Positions 47,917-55,431 of a stretch of DNA of 64,000 nucleotides are shown here, piece after piece. Positions within the stretch are counted from its first letter, which is position 1. The number at the start of each line of letters is the position of its first letter. The notes under the pieces are model-generated. The model searched no databases. It saw nothing but the letters and a program-made list of their open reading frames with translations, and had not been told where the DNA came from. The position numbers were made by a program, and so were the translations under genes. The DNA comes from an uncultured Eubacteriales bacterium (GTDB lineage Bacteria; Bacillota; Clostridia; Oscillospirales; Acutalibacteraceae): contig CAKUBN010000008.1 of the NCBI GenBank assembly GCA_934643185.1, forward strand, positions 1-64,000, in the 5' to 3' direction.

Positions 47917-49293
47917 ATGAAACGAAATTTACGCTTTTATTTTGCGCTGATGTTCGCCCGCGGCACAGCGCTTGTTTTAAAGCTCATCGGCAGGAAGGGT
48001 ACGTCCATGCCGGGTTCTTGGGCTATTATTTTGTGCCCGGACTTTATCGGGCGCATGCCGAAGCCGAAGAAGATCATCGGCATTACGGGTACAAACGGCA
48101 AAACGACCGTCTCGAATATGATCGAGGACGTTCTGGAGGATAACGGCATTGAGTTTATGTGCAACCGCTCCGGCACGAATGTGGCGACCGGCGTGGCTTC
48201 CACGCTCATTGCGAACAGCCATTTCTTCGGCAAGCCGAAGTGCGACCTTGCGGTGTTTGAGCTGGACGAGCGCTCCTCACCGAACATTTACCCCTACATG
48301 CAGCCGGACATCGTGCTGTGCACGAACATTTTTCGCGATTCGTATAAGCGCAATGCGCACGCGGAGTTCATCCTCGACATTTTGAATAAAGAGATCCCGA
48401 AGGGCACAAAGCTCGTCTTAAACGGCGACGACCCGCTGTGCAGCTCCATTAAGCCTGAAAACGACCGCGTGTATTTCGGCATTGACCACCTTGACACGGA
48501 CAAAAAAGCATGCGACAATATCGTAAATGATGTGCCTGCCTGCCCGGTTTGCCACGGCCCGCTCGTGCACGATGTGGTGCGCTACCATCATATCGGCCGC
48601 GTGCACTGCGAAAACTGCGGCTACCGCTCGCCGGACATCGACTACCTTGCAACGGATATCGACACGAAGAGCATGAAGATGAACGTGGAAGAGGGCGGCA
48701 AAAAATCGGAGTATCCGCTTTTGAACAGCACGAATATCAATATCTACAATTCCCTTGCCGCCATTGCGACGCTGCGCGAATTCGGCCTTTCCGAAGAGAA
48801 GATCCGCCGGTCCATGGAGAAAATGGGCATCAGCGAGACGCGTTACTCCGAAAAAGAAATGAACGGCAGAAAGTACATTCTGCACCTTGCAAAGGGCCAG
48901 AACCCCATTGCGTGCTCCCGCGCGTTTGAGAATATCCGCAATGCGCCGGGCAAAAAGTCTGTTGTAATGTTCCTTGACGACTATTTTGATGCGCGCCACA
49001 CCGTGGAGAACACCGCGTGGTTCTACGATACCGATTTTGAATTTTTGAACGACCCGAGCATCGTGCAGGTCGTCATTGCCGGTGCGCGCCACCACGATAC
49101 GTATGTGCGCACGCTTTTGGCCGGTGTGCCGGCGGAAAAAATCGTGCACATGCGCGACGAAAACGATACGCCCGCGGCGGTCTCGAAAGAAGCGGACACG
49201 GTGTTCATTTTGTATGACGTGTATACCATCCGTTTGGCGAATGACATTCGCGATAAGATGATCGAGCGTGAAAAGGAGGGCGAAGCGAAATGA
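47917..49293 (+). CDS. MurT-like Mur ligase 2
   Basis: 458 aa, clearly a paralogue of the gene at 45985-47367, including a nearly identical first 45 residues (LIGRKGTSMPGSWAIILCPDF). ATP site TGTNGKTT (about 57-64), zinc ribbon ACPVCHGP and VHCENCGY, DUF1727-like end. The GatD-facing region reads DYFDARHTVENTAWFY, not the DG-D-SW form I recall for MurT. ATG at 47917 is nine nt after GGAAGGA; ATG 47908 overlaps the regulator's stop. Its stop overlaps GatD-like 2 (ATGA). Confidence 0.82.
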   Translation: MKRNLRFYFALMFARGTALVLKLIGRKGTSMPGSWAIILCPDFIGRMPKPKKIIGITGTNGKTTVSNMIEDVLEDNGIEFMCNRSGTNVATGVASTLIANSHFFGKPKCDLAVFELDERSSPNIYPYMQPDIVLCTNIFRDSYKRNAHAEFILDILNKEIPKGTKLVLNGDDPLCSSIKPENDRVYFGIDHLDTDKKACDNIVNDVPACPVCHGPLVHDVVRYHHIGRVHCENCGYRSPDIDYLATDIDTKSMKMNVEEGGKKSEYPLLNSTNINIYNSLAAIATLREFGLSEEKIRRSMEKMGISETRYSEKEMNGRKYILHLAKGQNPIACSRAFENIRNAPGKKSVVMFLDDYFDARHTVENTAWFYDTDFEFLNDPSIVQVVIAGARHHDTYVRTLLAGVPAEKIVHMRDENDTPAAVSKEADTVFILYDVYTIRLANDIRDKMIEREKEGEAK

Positions 49294-49991
49294 AAATAGA
49301 GATCCTTTTCCCGGAATTCTGCAACCTGTTCGGCGACGCGTATAACATGGTCTACCTTGAAAAAACGCTGCCGGAAGCGGAGTTTATCCGCACGAAATTC
49401 AGCGACGACGTGCGCTTTACCGAAGAAAAAATGAACCTTGTGTACATGGGCCCCATGACGGAGCGCATGCAGGAGCAGGTCATCCGCAAGCTGATGCCGC
49501 TGAAAGAGAAGATCAAAAAAGCCATCGATGACGGCACGGTGTTCCTTTTCACGGGCAACGCGCTCGAGATTTTCGGCGATTACATTGAAAACGAAGACGG
49601 CAGCCGCATTGAGTGCTTAGGGCTTTACCGTCTGTATGCCAAGCGCAACATGATGCACCGCCACAACAGCGACTTTGAGGGCGAGTTTGACGGCAACGTC
49701 ATCATGGGCTTTAAGACGCAGTTCACGATGGCCTATACGCCGGATGAATCGCACGGCTTGTTCGTAAAAAACAAGGGCGTGGGCCTCAACAAAAAGGCAA
49801 AGTATGAGGGCATCCGCGTGAATAATTTCTTAGGCACATACCTTGTAGGGCCGATTTTGGTACTGAACCCGCCGTTTACAAAGTACATTTTGAATTTGAT
49901 GGGCGCAGGCGACGTGAAGCTTGCGTTTGAAGCGGAGAACATGGCGGCCTACGAGCAGCGCAAGAAGGATTTTGCCGAGAAGGTGCACTGA
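49290..49991 (+). CDS. GatD-like protein 2, glutamine amidotransferase fold lacking catalytic Cys and His
   Basis: 233 aa, paralogue of the protein at 45237-45995. Thr88 (LFTGNALE) stands at the nucleophile position and Val186 (GTYLVGPIL) at the catalytic His position, the same two changes as in copy 1. The rest of the fold is kept, so it is more likely a binding or structural partner of the MurT-like protein than a decayed enzyme. ATGA overlap with MurT-like 2, and TGATG overlap with the following glycosylase gene. Confidence 0.8.
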   Translation: MKIEILFPEFCNLFGDAYNMVYLEKTLPEAEFIRTKFSDDVRFTEEKMNLVYMGPMTERMQEQVIRKLMPLKEKIKKAIDDGTVFLFTGNALEIFGDYIENEDGSRIECLGLYRLYAKRNMMHRHNSDFEGEFDGNVIMGFKTQFTMAYTPDESHGLFVKNKGVGLNKKAKYEGIRVNNFLGTYLVGPILVLNPPFTKYILNLMGAGDVKLAFEAENMAAYEQRKKDFAEKVH

Positions 49992-50488
49992 TGGTGCAGC
50001 ATGAGATCCCGCCGGTGTTCGACGAAAACAGCCGCGTGCTCGTTTTGGGCTCGTTTCCGTCCGTGCAGTCGAGGAAAGCGGCGTTTTTCTACGGGCACCC
50101 GCAAAACCGATTTTGGCGCGTGTTGAGCGCCGTTTTCGGTGAGCCGGTGCCGGGGGATGTTCCCGAAAAGAAGGCATTGTTATTGAAGCATCACGTGGCT
50201 TTGTGGGACGTTATTGCTTCGTGCGACGTGACGGGTTCGTCCGACGCGAGCATTAAAAACGTCGTGCCGAACGACCTTTCCGTGATCTTATCGGCAGCGA
50301 ACATCACGCATGTGTTCACAAACGGCCAGACGGCGCACAAGCTGTACCGGAAATACCTTGCAAATGAGATCAATTTGCCGGAAACGGTTTTGCCGAGCAC
50401 CAGCCCCGCAAATGCCGCGTGGAGCTTGGAACGGCTGACGGAAGCGTGGAAGGTTGTTAAGCAGAGTGTACAGCGGAGCGACGAATAA
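49991..50488 (+). CDS. Hypoxanthine-DNA (deoxyinosine) glycosylase, UDG superfamily
   Basis: 165 aa. LVLGSFPSVQSRKAAFFYGHPQNRFW is split over residues about 18-43 and marks the family 6 (HDG) branch of the uracil-DNA glycosylase fold, with Asn in HPQNRFW as the likely catalytic residue; the second motif is near LPSTSPANA. It removes hypoxanthine formed by adenine deamination. One-base overlap with the GatD-like gene, so it is co-translated, though no link to cell-wall work is obvious. Repeat copy 5 begins at its stop codon. Confidence 0.88.
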   Translation: MVQHEIPPVFDENSRVLVLGSFPSVQSRKAAFFYGHPQNRFWRVLSAVFGEPVPGDVPEKKALLLKHHVALWDVIASCDVTGSSDASIKNVVPNDLSVILSAANITHVFTNGQTAHKLYRKYLANEINLPETVLPSTSPANAAWSLERLTEAWKVVKQSVQRSDE

Positions 50489-50489
50489 G

Positions 50490-50682
50490 GTCTTTGTCCA
50501 ACTTTCTTCGAGAAAGTTGGCGGAATCCAAGGGCAGTGCCCTTGGTCGCCATTCGCAAATGGCGAAATCTTGTTGCGTTCACAAAAACTAGGAAGGTAGG
50601 ATTAAACGTCCAGTGGACGTTTAAACCGTAGGGAACCCAGTTGTATGGGTTCCCTGAAAGGGCGGCAGGGCCGTCCTTTTTT
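50490..50682 (+). repeat. Multi-hairpin repeat, copy 5 (complete, forward)
   Basis: h1 CCAACTTTCT/AGAAAGTTGG, h2 CCAAGGGC-AGT-GCCCTTGG, h3 TCGCCATT-CGCA-AATGGCGA, linker ending ACTAGGAAGGTAG as in copy 1, h4 tip CGTCC-AGT-GGACG with arms GTTTAAA/TTTAAAC, h5 AGGGAACCC/GGGTTCCCT, h6 AAAGGGCGGC/GCCGTCCTTT plus T run. It can terminate the glycosylase transcript. With copy 6 it occupies most of the 562-bp gap 50489-51050, which holds no gene. Confidence 0.85.
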
Positions 50683-50773
50683 ATATAGCTATTTGTTTGC
50701 ATTGGTGCGTATTATCTCTCCCTTTCTTTCATCAGAGGAAGCCTATATTTTTATATGTGCAGGTATAAAAGAA

Positions 50774-50807
50774 CGCCGCATCCTCGGAGAAAAACGGGAG
50801 TGCGGCG
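50774..50807. repeat. GCCGCAC hairpin module next to repeat copy 6
   Basis: CGCCGCATCCTCG pairs with CGGGAGTGCGGCG with two G-U pairs and one mismatch. Same place relative to the reverse copy as the module at 6255-6292. Confidence 0.6.
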
Positions 50808-50829
50808 ATTTTCTTATTCTACGGTCGAC

Positions 50830-50970
50830 GGCTAAACAGTCCGCCGGACTGTTTAGCCTATTCTCCTGATTTTTATGTAGGCAAAGGGTGTTTCGAGCTC
50901 TGCGGAGCTCGACCAAGGGCTTTGCCCTTGGAATCCACAAGCTTTTGAAAAAAGCTTGTGCAAAACTTTT
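50830..50970 (-). repeat. Multi-hairpin repeat, copy 6 (reverse, lacks h5 and h6)
   Basis: In its own sense: h1 CACAAGCTTTT/AAAAGCTTGTG, h2 CCAAGGGC-AAA-GCCCTTGG, h3 TCGAGCTC-CGCA-GAGCTCGA, linker TTGCCTAC and AAAAATCAGGAGAATAGG, h4 AGTCC-GGC-GGACT with arms GGCTAAAC/GTTTAGCC. Modules h5 and h6 are absent. Confidence 0.8.
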
Positions 50971-51002
50971 AACAGGCGTTGCCGTGAGCGCGGTGCGAAG
51001 CT

Positions 51003-51031
51003 TTCACCCATTTTGTCCCCCTCCATATAAT
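51003..51031 (+). promoter_or_regulatory. Promoter of the ZIP transporter gene
   Basis: TTCACC (51003-51008), 17-bp spacer, TATAAT (51026-51031). The start codon is only 20 bp further on, so the leader would be very short but still holds AGGAGG. Confidence 0.45.
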
Positions 51032-51050
51032 AAAATCAGGAGGGCTGAAA

Positions 51051-51854
51051 ATGGATGGTATTGTAGTTTATGCGCTGTTGGCGACGCTGGGGACTTGGCT
51101 CGTCACGGCGCTTGGCGCTGCCACAGTGGTGCTGTTTAAATCGCCGAACCCCAAAATTCTCAATTTGATGCTTGGCTTTGCCGCCGGAGTGATGATCGCG
51201 GCAAGCTTTTGGTCGCTTTTGCAGCCGGCCATCGAGCGCGCGGAGGCGGCGGGGAACATGCCTGCGTTTTTAGTGGCGACGTTCGGGTTTCTCTGCGGTG
51301 CGTTGTTCATGTGGGGCTCCGACAAATGCGTGACCTACGCGCAGCGGCGCTCCGCCCTGGCGCAGGGCGAGAAAAACGCGCGGCTGAACCGCATCATTTT
51401 GCTGGTGCTTTCCATCACGCTGCACAACATCCCGGAGGGGCTTGCCGTGGGCGTGGCGTTCGGCGCGCTGAAAAACGGCGGCTATACGCCGGAGGCGCTC
51501 ATGGGTGCGGTGACGGTTGCGGTGGGCATCGGTCTGCAGAATTTTCCGGAGGGCGCGGCGGTCTCACTGCCTTTGCGCCGTGAGGGGTGCTCCAGAAGAA
51601 AGAGCTTTTTCATCGGGCAGGCTTCCGGCTTTGTGGAGCCAATTGCGGGCGTTTTGGGCGCTTTGCTTGCCGTGTACATTGAAGCCGTTTTGCCGTTTGC
51701 GCTGTCTTTTGCGGCGGGCGCGATGATCTTGGTTGCGGTGCACGAGCTCATCCCGGAGTGTCAGCGTAACCAGAAGGCGCAGCCGTATGCGGCGACGATG
51801 GGCATCGTGACGGGCTTTGCGCTCATGATGCTTCTGGACGTGATGCTGGGGTGA
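51051..51854 (+). CDS. ZIP-family divalent metal transporter
   Basis: 267 aa with about eight helices, the size of ZupT-type importers. The metal pathway motifs are clear: LHNIPEGLAVGV in helix 4 and GLQNFPEGAAVSL in helix 5, plus VHELIPE near the end. It takes up zinc or another divalent metal. A short cytoplasmic loop after helix 3 is basic, without the His-rich stretch of some ZIPs. ATG after AGGAGGGC. Single gene, ended by a bidirectional terminator. Confidence 0.92.
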   Translation: MDGIVVYALLATLGTWLVTALGAATVVLFKSPNPKILNLMLGFAAGVMIAASFWSLLQPAIERAEAAGNMPAFLVATFGFLCGALFMWGSDKCVTYAQRRSALAQGEKNARLNRIILLVLSITLHNIPEGLAVGVAFGALKNGGYTPEALMGAVTVAVGIGLQNFPEGAAVSLPLRREGCSRRKSFFIGQASGFVEPIAGVLGALLAVYIEAVLPFALSFAAGAMILVAVHELIPECQRNQKAQPYAATMGIVTGFALMMLLDVMLG

Positions 51855-51870
51855 AATTTTGAGGTAAAGA

Positions 51871-51907
51871 AAAAGTCCGAAACACGGTTTAAGTGCTTCG
51901 GACTTTT
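51871..51907. terminator. Bidirectional terminator between the ZIP and second MATE genes
   Basis: AAAAGTCCGAA pairs perfectly with TTCGGACTTTT around a 15-nt loop. Confidence 0.85.
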
Positions 51908-51923
51908 GGCATTTTGTTGTGTT

Positions 51924-53297
51924 TTACGCTTTTGCAGGCTCAGGCTGCGGGGCGGTGAGCAGCTTTTTCCAGCGGTCGCTGTAATAGTAGATGAGCAGCG
52001 GGATGATGCCCAGAATATAGCCGATCGGCGCGGCAAACCAAATGCCGGTGGTGCCCATCCAAATGGGCAGCAGCAGCGAAAGGCCGATCTTGCTGCACAG
52101 CTCCACAACGGAGGAGACCATGGAAATGTTGATCTTGCCCATGCCCTTGACGGTGCTGTTATAAAGCCAGATCCACCCGAGGAACGGGAAGAACCACGCC
52201 TGAATGCGGATGAATTCGAGCGAATACGCAATGACCTCGGTCTCGTTCGCCTTGACATACAGCGAGACGAGCGGCTCGGCGAAAATGAGCGTCAGCGCGC
52301 CTGCGAAAATGCTCAAGCCGCCGACGAGCAGGAAGATCTGGCGCACGCCAAGCTTAATGCGTTCTGCGTTTTTTGCGCCGAAGTTCTGTCCGACATAAAC
52401 AGAAAAGCCGAACGAGAAATTACTGAAGAGCATCACGGCTAAATTCTGCACGTTGCTGCCGACGGTGAACGCCGCGACGACGTTGGAGCCGTCACCGTTG
52501 ATGACGCGCGTGATGACCATCATGCCGACGGACAAAAACAAACTTTGCAGCGCCATCTGCGCGCCCATGCCGAAAATTTTAAGGCTGACGGGCATATCCG
52601 GGCGCATGGTGTGGCGCTTCGGCATGAGATCCGGGTATTTGCGGAACATAACGATGATGCAGATGACGGCGGAAATGGCCTGCGAGCCGACCGTTGCAAC
52701 GGCGACACCCGCAACGCCCATGTTGAGGCCGATGACGCTGATGAGGTCGAGAATGACGTTTAGAATGGAGCACAAAATGAGGAAATAAAGCGGCGTTTTG
52801 CTGTCGCCGAGCGCGCGCAGAATGGAAGCCGCACCGTTATAAGCGAACTGTGCAATGCCGCAGCCGCATACAATCTGAATGTATAAAACGGACATGTCGA
52901 TGACGTCTTCCGGCGTTTTTAAAAGCTGCATGAGTGGCCGCGCGGCGAAAACGCTGATGAGACCCAGAACAACGCCGAGCAAAAGGGTGATCCACCCGGA
53001 GGCGACGATGCCCTTGCGCACGCGGTCGGTGTCGTTTGCGCCGACGTATTGCGAAAGCACGATGGAAATGGCACTCGTCACGCCGGTTGCAAGCAGCAGG
53101 ATGAGGCCCGTTGTGGACGTGGTGGCACCGATGGCGGCCAGCGCGTGCGAGCCGACGAAGCGGCCGAGCACGGCGGAGTCCACCATGGAATAAAGCGACT
53201 GGAAAATACTGCCGATCATCATGGGCAGCGCAAAACGAAGCATCAGGTTGATCGGTTTGCCCTGCGTCATGTCGATGGCACCGGACGGTTTGGACAT
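51924..53297 (-). CDS. MATE-family exporter (second)
   Basis: 457 aa, 12 helices. MLRFALPMMIGSIFQSLYSM and GRFVGSHALAAIGAT are typical of the clostridial DinF/NorM-like branch; the protein differs markedly from the MATE at 4496. Start ATG at 53297 with AGGAGTTG upstream. Its control region is rich in a GGTAAACCGT repeat around a good promoter, so this exporter is probably regulated by a dedicated repressor or activator encoded elsewhere. Substrate unknown. Confidence 0.92.
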   Translation of the reverse strand: MSKPSGAIDMTQGKPINLMLRFALPMMIGSIFQSLYSMVDSAVLGRFVGSHALAAIGATTSTTGLILLLATGVTSAISIVLSQYVGANDTDRVRKGIVASGWITLLLGVVLGLISVFAARPLMQLLKTPEDVIDMSVLYIQIVCGCGIAQFAYNGAASILRALGDSKTPLYFLILCSILNVILDLISVIGLNMGVAGVAVATVGSQAISAVICIIVMFRKYPDLMPKRHTMRPDMPVSLKIFGMGAQMALQSLFLSVGMMVITRVINGDGSNVVAAFTVGSNVQNLAVMLFSNFSFGFSVYVGQNFGAKNAERIKLGVRQIFLLVGGLSIFAGALTLIFAEPLVSLYVKANETEVIAYSLEFIRIQAWFFPFLGWIWLYNSTVKGMGKINISMVSSVVELCSKIGLSLLLPIWMGTTGIWFAAPIGYILGIIPLLIYYYSDRWKKLLTAPQPEPAKA

Positions 53298-53328
53298 GAT
53301 ACAACAACTCCTAAAAAAATAAGATTAA

Positions 53329-53447
53329 GGTAAACCGTTCCGTAGAAAATAAGGGTAAACCGTGTTTGTAGAACCTCTTCGCTGCGTGTTAGTTTACAAG
53401 TATCATTGTACCAAGAAAGCAACGCGAGTTCAATGAACGGTTTACCC
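53329..53447 (-). promoter_or_regulatory. Promoter of the second MATE gene with three GGTAAACCGT operator-like sites
   Basis: Minus strand -35 TTGAAC (53433-53428), 17-bp spacer, -10 TACAAT (53410-53405). Sites: GAACGGTTTACCC (53435-53447) just upstream of the -35, and GGGTAAACCGTG (53353-53364) and GGTAAACCGTTC (53329-53340) downstream of the start, in the opposite orientation and 24 bp apart. The outer two are exact inverted repeats over 12 bp. They could bind a regulator or pair in the transcript. Confidence 0.6.
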
Positions 53448-53493
53448 AAATCAACAGGAAAAATATTTGGCTATTTCTGCCAATAATTAAATG

Positions 53494-53664
53494 TTAAACG
53501 ATGGAATAGGTGAACATTTCGTAATGCAATGCGGTGCCGATATCGATCTCTTCCGGCAAAAGCGCGCGGGCGACCAGAATTTCATCGTGCGTGTCGTTAT
53601 CTGTGCGGCGCAAAATGGCGTAGTCGCCGTCGATGGAAGCGACTTCGTATTCGTAGGGGCCCAT
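53494..53664 (-). CDS. Small conserved-looking protein, 56 aa
   Basis: 56 aa, acidic, with no membrane helix: MGPYEYEVASIDGDYAILRR, then VARALLPEEIDIGTALHYEM. The IDGDYA and ARALLP pattern resembles DUF3006-like short beta-barrel proteins, recalled by eye. Its ATG overlaps the TGA of the GNAT gene (TGATG), so it is translated with it, as the last gene of the ribokinase-GNAT operon. Function unknown. Confidence 0.7.
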   Translation of the reverse strand: MGPYEYEVASIDGDYAILRRTDNDTHDEILVARALLPEEIDIGTALHYEMFTYSIV

Positions 53665-54248
53665 CACACCACCGTGCCTTCCTTGACGAACGTGGCGGCG
53701 TGCTCGCGCGCGGCCTCGTAGTCCTGCGCCAAAATGAGGTAGGCCTTTGTAAAGCGTTTCGCATTCGGGTCTTCGGGCTCGATGGCACGCTCCATTAAAA
53801 GCACGCCGTCCGTTTCAGAGACCTCGTGAAAGCCCATTTTTTTGTGGAACGCCACGGCGGCATCGTTCGGCAGGTTGATGTGCGCCGTCACGCGGCGGTA
53901 GTTCGCGTGGTGCATGATGTCGAGCATCAGGCTGTAAAGCGAGGTGCCCACGCCGCTGTGTAAGCATTTTTCGGAGACGTACAGCTGTGCGTCGGCGGAG
54001 AACAGGTCATCCTTCGGAATATCGCGGTCGGTCAAAAAGCAGAAGCCTGCCGTCTGGTTGTTGATCTCCGTTAAGATCCACATGCGGCCGTATGTATAGG
54101 TGTCGATGCGCTGCACGTATTCAGCAAGCGTCGGCACTTCGGTGTCGGGCGTGTAGTGGGTCTTTTCCACATAAGGGGTGTAAATTTTGAGCATGGACGG
54201 GCCGTCCCACTCGTTCGTTCTGCGTACTGCAACTCTGAAATCACTCAT
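53664..54248 (-). CDS. GNAT-family N-acetyltransferase
   Basis: 194 aa from the ATG at 54248 after GAAAGGA. Acetyl-CoA fold with YVSEKCLHSGVGTSLYSLML (a modified RXXGXG loop: HSGVGT) and INLPNDAAVAFHKKMGFHEV, as in phosphinothricin-acetyltransferase-like members (YVEKTHYTPDTEVPT, VRRTNEWDGPSMLKIY). It probably acetylates a small amine or amino acid analogue. A ~40-residue helical tail follows the fold. Four bp after the ribokinase-like gene and overlapping the 56-aa gene. Confidence 0.85.
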   Translation of the reverse strand: MSDFRVAVRRTNEWDGPSMLKIYTPYVEKTHYTPDTEVPTLAEYVQRIDTYTYGRMWILTEINNQTAGFCFLTDRDIPKDDLFSADAQLYVSEKCLHSGVGTSLYSLMLDIMHHANYRRVTAHINLPNDAAVAFHKKMGFHEVSETDGVLLMERAIEPEDPNAKRFTKAYLILAQDYEAAREHAATFVKEGTVV

Positions 54249-54252
54249 ATTT

Positions 54253-55140
54253 TTAAATCCTTTCGTTCGTAACTTCTGCATACAGGGGGATAGACGGCGC
54301 GGCGCCGGGGCGCGAGACCGCAATGGCAGCAGCTCTTGCCGCGAGGGTCAGCGATTTTTTCGGCGAAAGGCCGTCCAGCATGCCGCGCATGAAATAGCCG
54401 GTGAATGTGTCGCCGGCGGCGGTGGTATCGACCGCGCGGACAAGCTCTGCCGGGGCAAACGCGCGCTTATCTTCCTTGGCGTACCAAGCGCCCTTGTCGC
54501 CGAGCGTCAAAACTGCGGCGGCGTGCGGGTATTTTTGAAGGAGCTTATCCAAAATAGCGGTGGGGATCTTTGTGCCCGTCAGCTGTTCGCCCTCGACTTC
54601 ATTTAAAACGAACACGGAGACGAGCGACAAATTGCACTTTAACACGTTTTCGTTCATCGGAGAGGGGTTGAGCCAGATCTCCATGCCGCGCGCATGTGCT
54701 TTTTCAATAATGTACGGCAGCGCGCTGATCTCGTTTTGCAGCAGGAGAATGTCGCCTGCGCCGAATTGCGCAAGCACGCGGTCGGCGTATGCTTCATCCA
54801 CAGCCCCGTTGGAGCCGCCGAAAAGCAGAATGGCGTTCTGTGCCTCTCGGCTGACCTGAATGACGGTGTGCCCGCCCGGCATATCGCGCGTTTCGATGAG
54901 GGAGGTATCTACGCCGTTTTGGTTCAATAAATCGCGCAGGTGCTCGCCGTCCGTGCCGATGAGCCCCGCATGGCAGACGGAAAGCCCCGCCCGCACAAGC
55001 GCAATGGACTGGTTTAACCCCTTGCCGCCCGGGAACACGGTGCGGCTTTCGCTTTGAATGGTCTCACCGCCCTGCAGAATGTGGTCGACCTTATAAACAT
55101 AGTCTGTATTGAGTGAGCCGAAATTCAAGATCCTCTTCAA
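54253..55140 (-). CDS. rbsK: Ribokinase-like PfkB sugar kinase
   Basis: 295 aa from a TTG at 55140 placed nine nt after AGAGGAG; the family's opening LNFGSLNTDYVYKVDHIL begins there. Motifs: GGETI and FPGGKGLNQSIAL (substrate), LNPSPMNE, and the ATP/catalytic DTTAAGDTFTGYF with catalytic Asp. It phosphorylates ribose or a related sugar, which would fit the nucleoside salvage at 16.8-19.3 kb. No rbs transporter is close. First gene of a three-gene operon. Confidence 0.88.
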   Translation of the reverse strand: MKRILNFGSLNTDYVYKVDHILQGGETIQSESRTVFPGGKGLNQSIALVRAGLSVCHAGLIGTDGEHLRDLLNQNGVDTSLIETRDMPGGHTVIQVSREAQNAILLFGGSNGAVDEAYADRVLAQFGAGDILLLQNEISALPYIIEKAHARGMEIWLNPSPMNENVLKCNLSLVSVFVLNEVEGEQLTGTKIPTAILDKLLQKYPHAAAVLTLGDKGAWYAKEDKRAFAPAELVRAVDTTAAGDTFTGYFMRGMLDGLSPKKSLTLAARAAAIAVSRPGAAPSIPLYAEVTNERI

Positions 55141-55269
55141 GGTTTTGCACTCCTCTGTTTCAAAATCAATACAAGAATAGCACGAACAAAGCCCGCCGTC
55201 AAGGAAAGCAGGACAAAAGAAAAAACGCAAAAACCCAATATTTCAGCGGTTTCGCCAAGGCGGAACATA

Positions 55270-55298
55270 TTCACAAAACGCGCGAAAAGTGGTATAAT
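55270..55298 (+). promoter_or_regulatory. Promoter of typA
   Basis: -35 TTCACA (55270-55275), 17-bp spacer, -10 TATAAT (55293-55298); leader about 130 nt. Confidence 0.7.
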
Positions 55299-55431
55299 AT
55301 TTCGGTTAATGAGCAAACCGAGTTTTTAATCCGTTTTTTGCCGTATCCCGCGCATGCAAAACGGCGCGGCCGGTTTTGAATTTTTTGAAGCAGTTTGAAG
55401 TTAAGAACGATAAAGAAAGGGATTGATAAAG

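Noticed and set aside
50645..50869. Small open frame in the 50489-51050 gap
   Set aside because: It runs through repeat copy 5, the core and the hairpin module, and has no ribosome binding site or protein-like composition.
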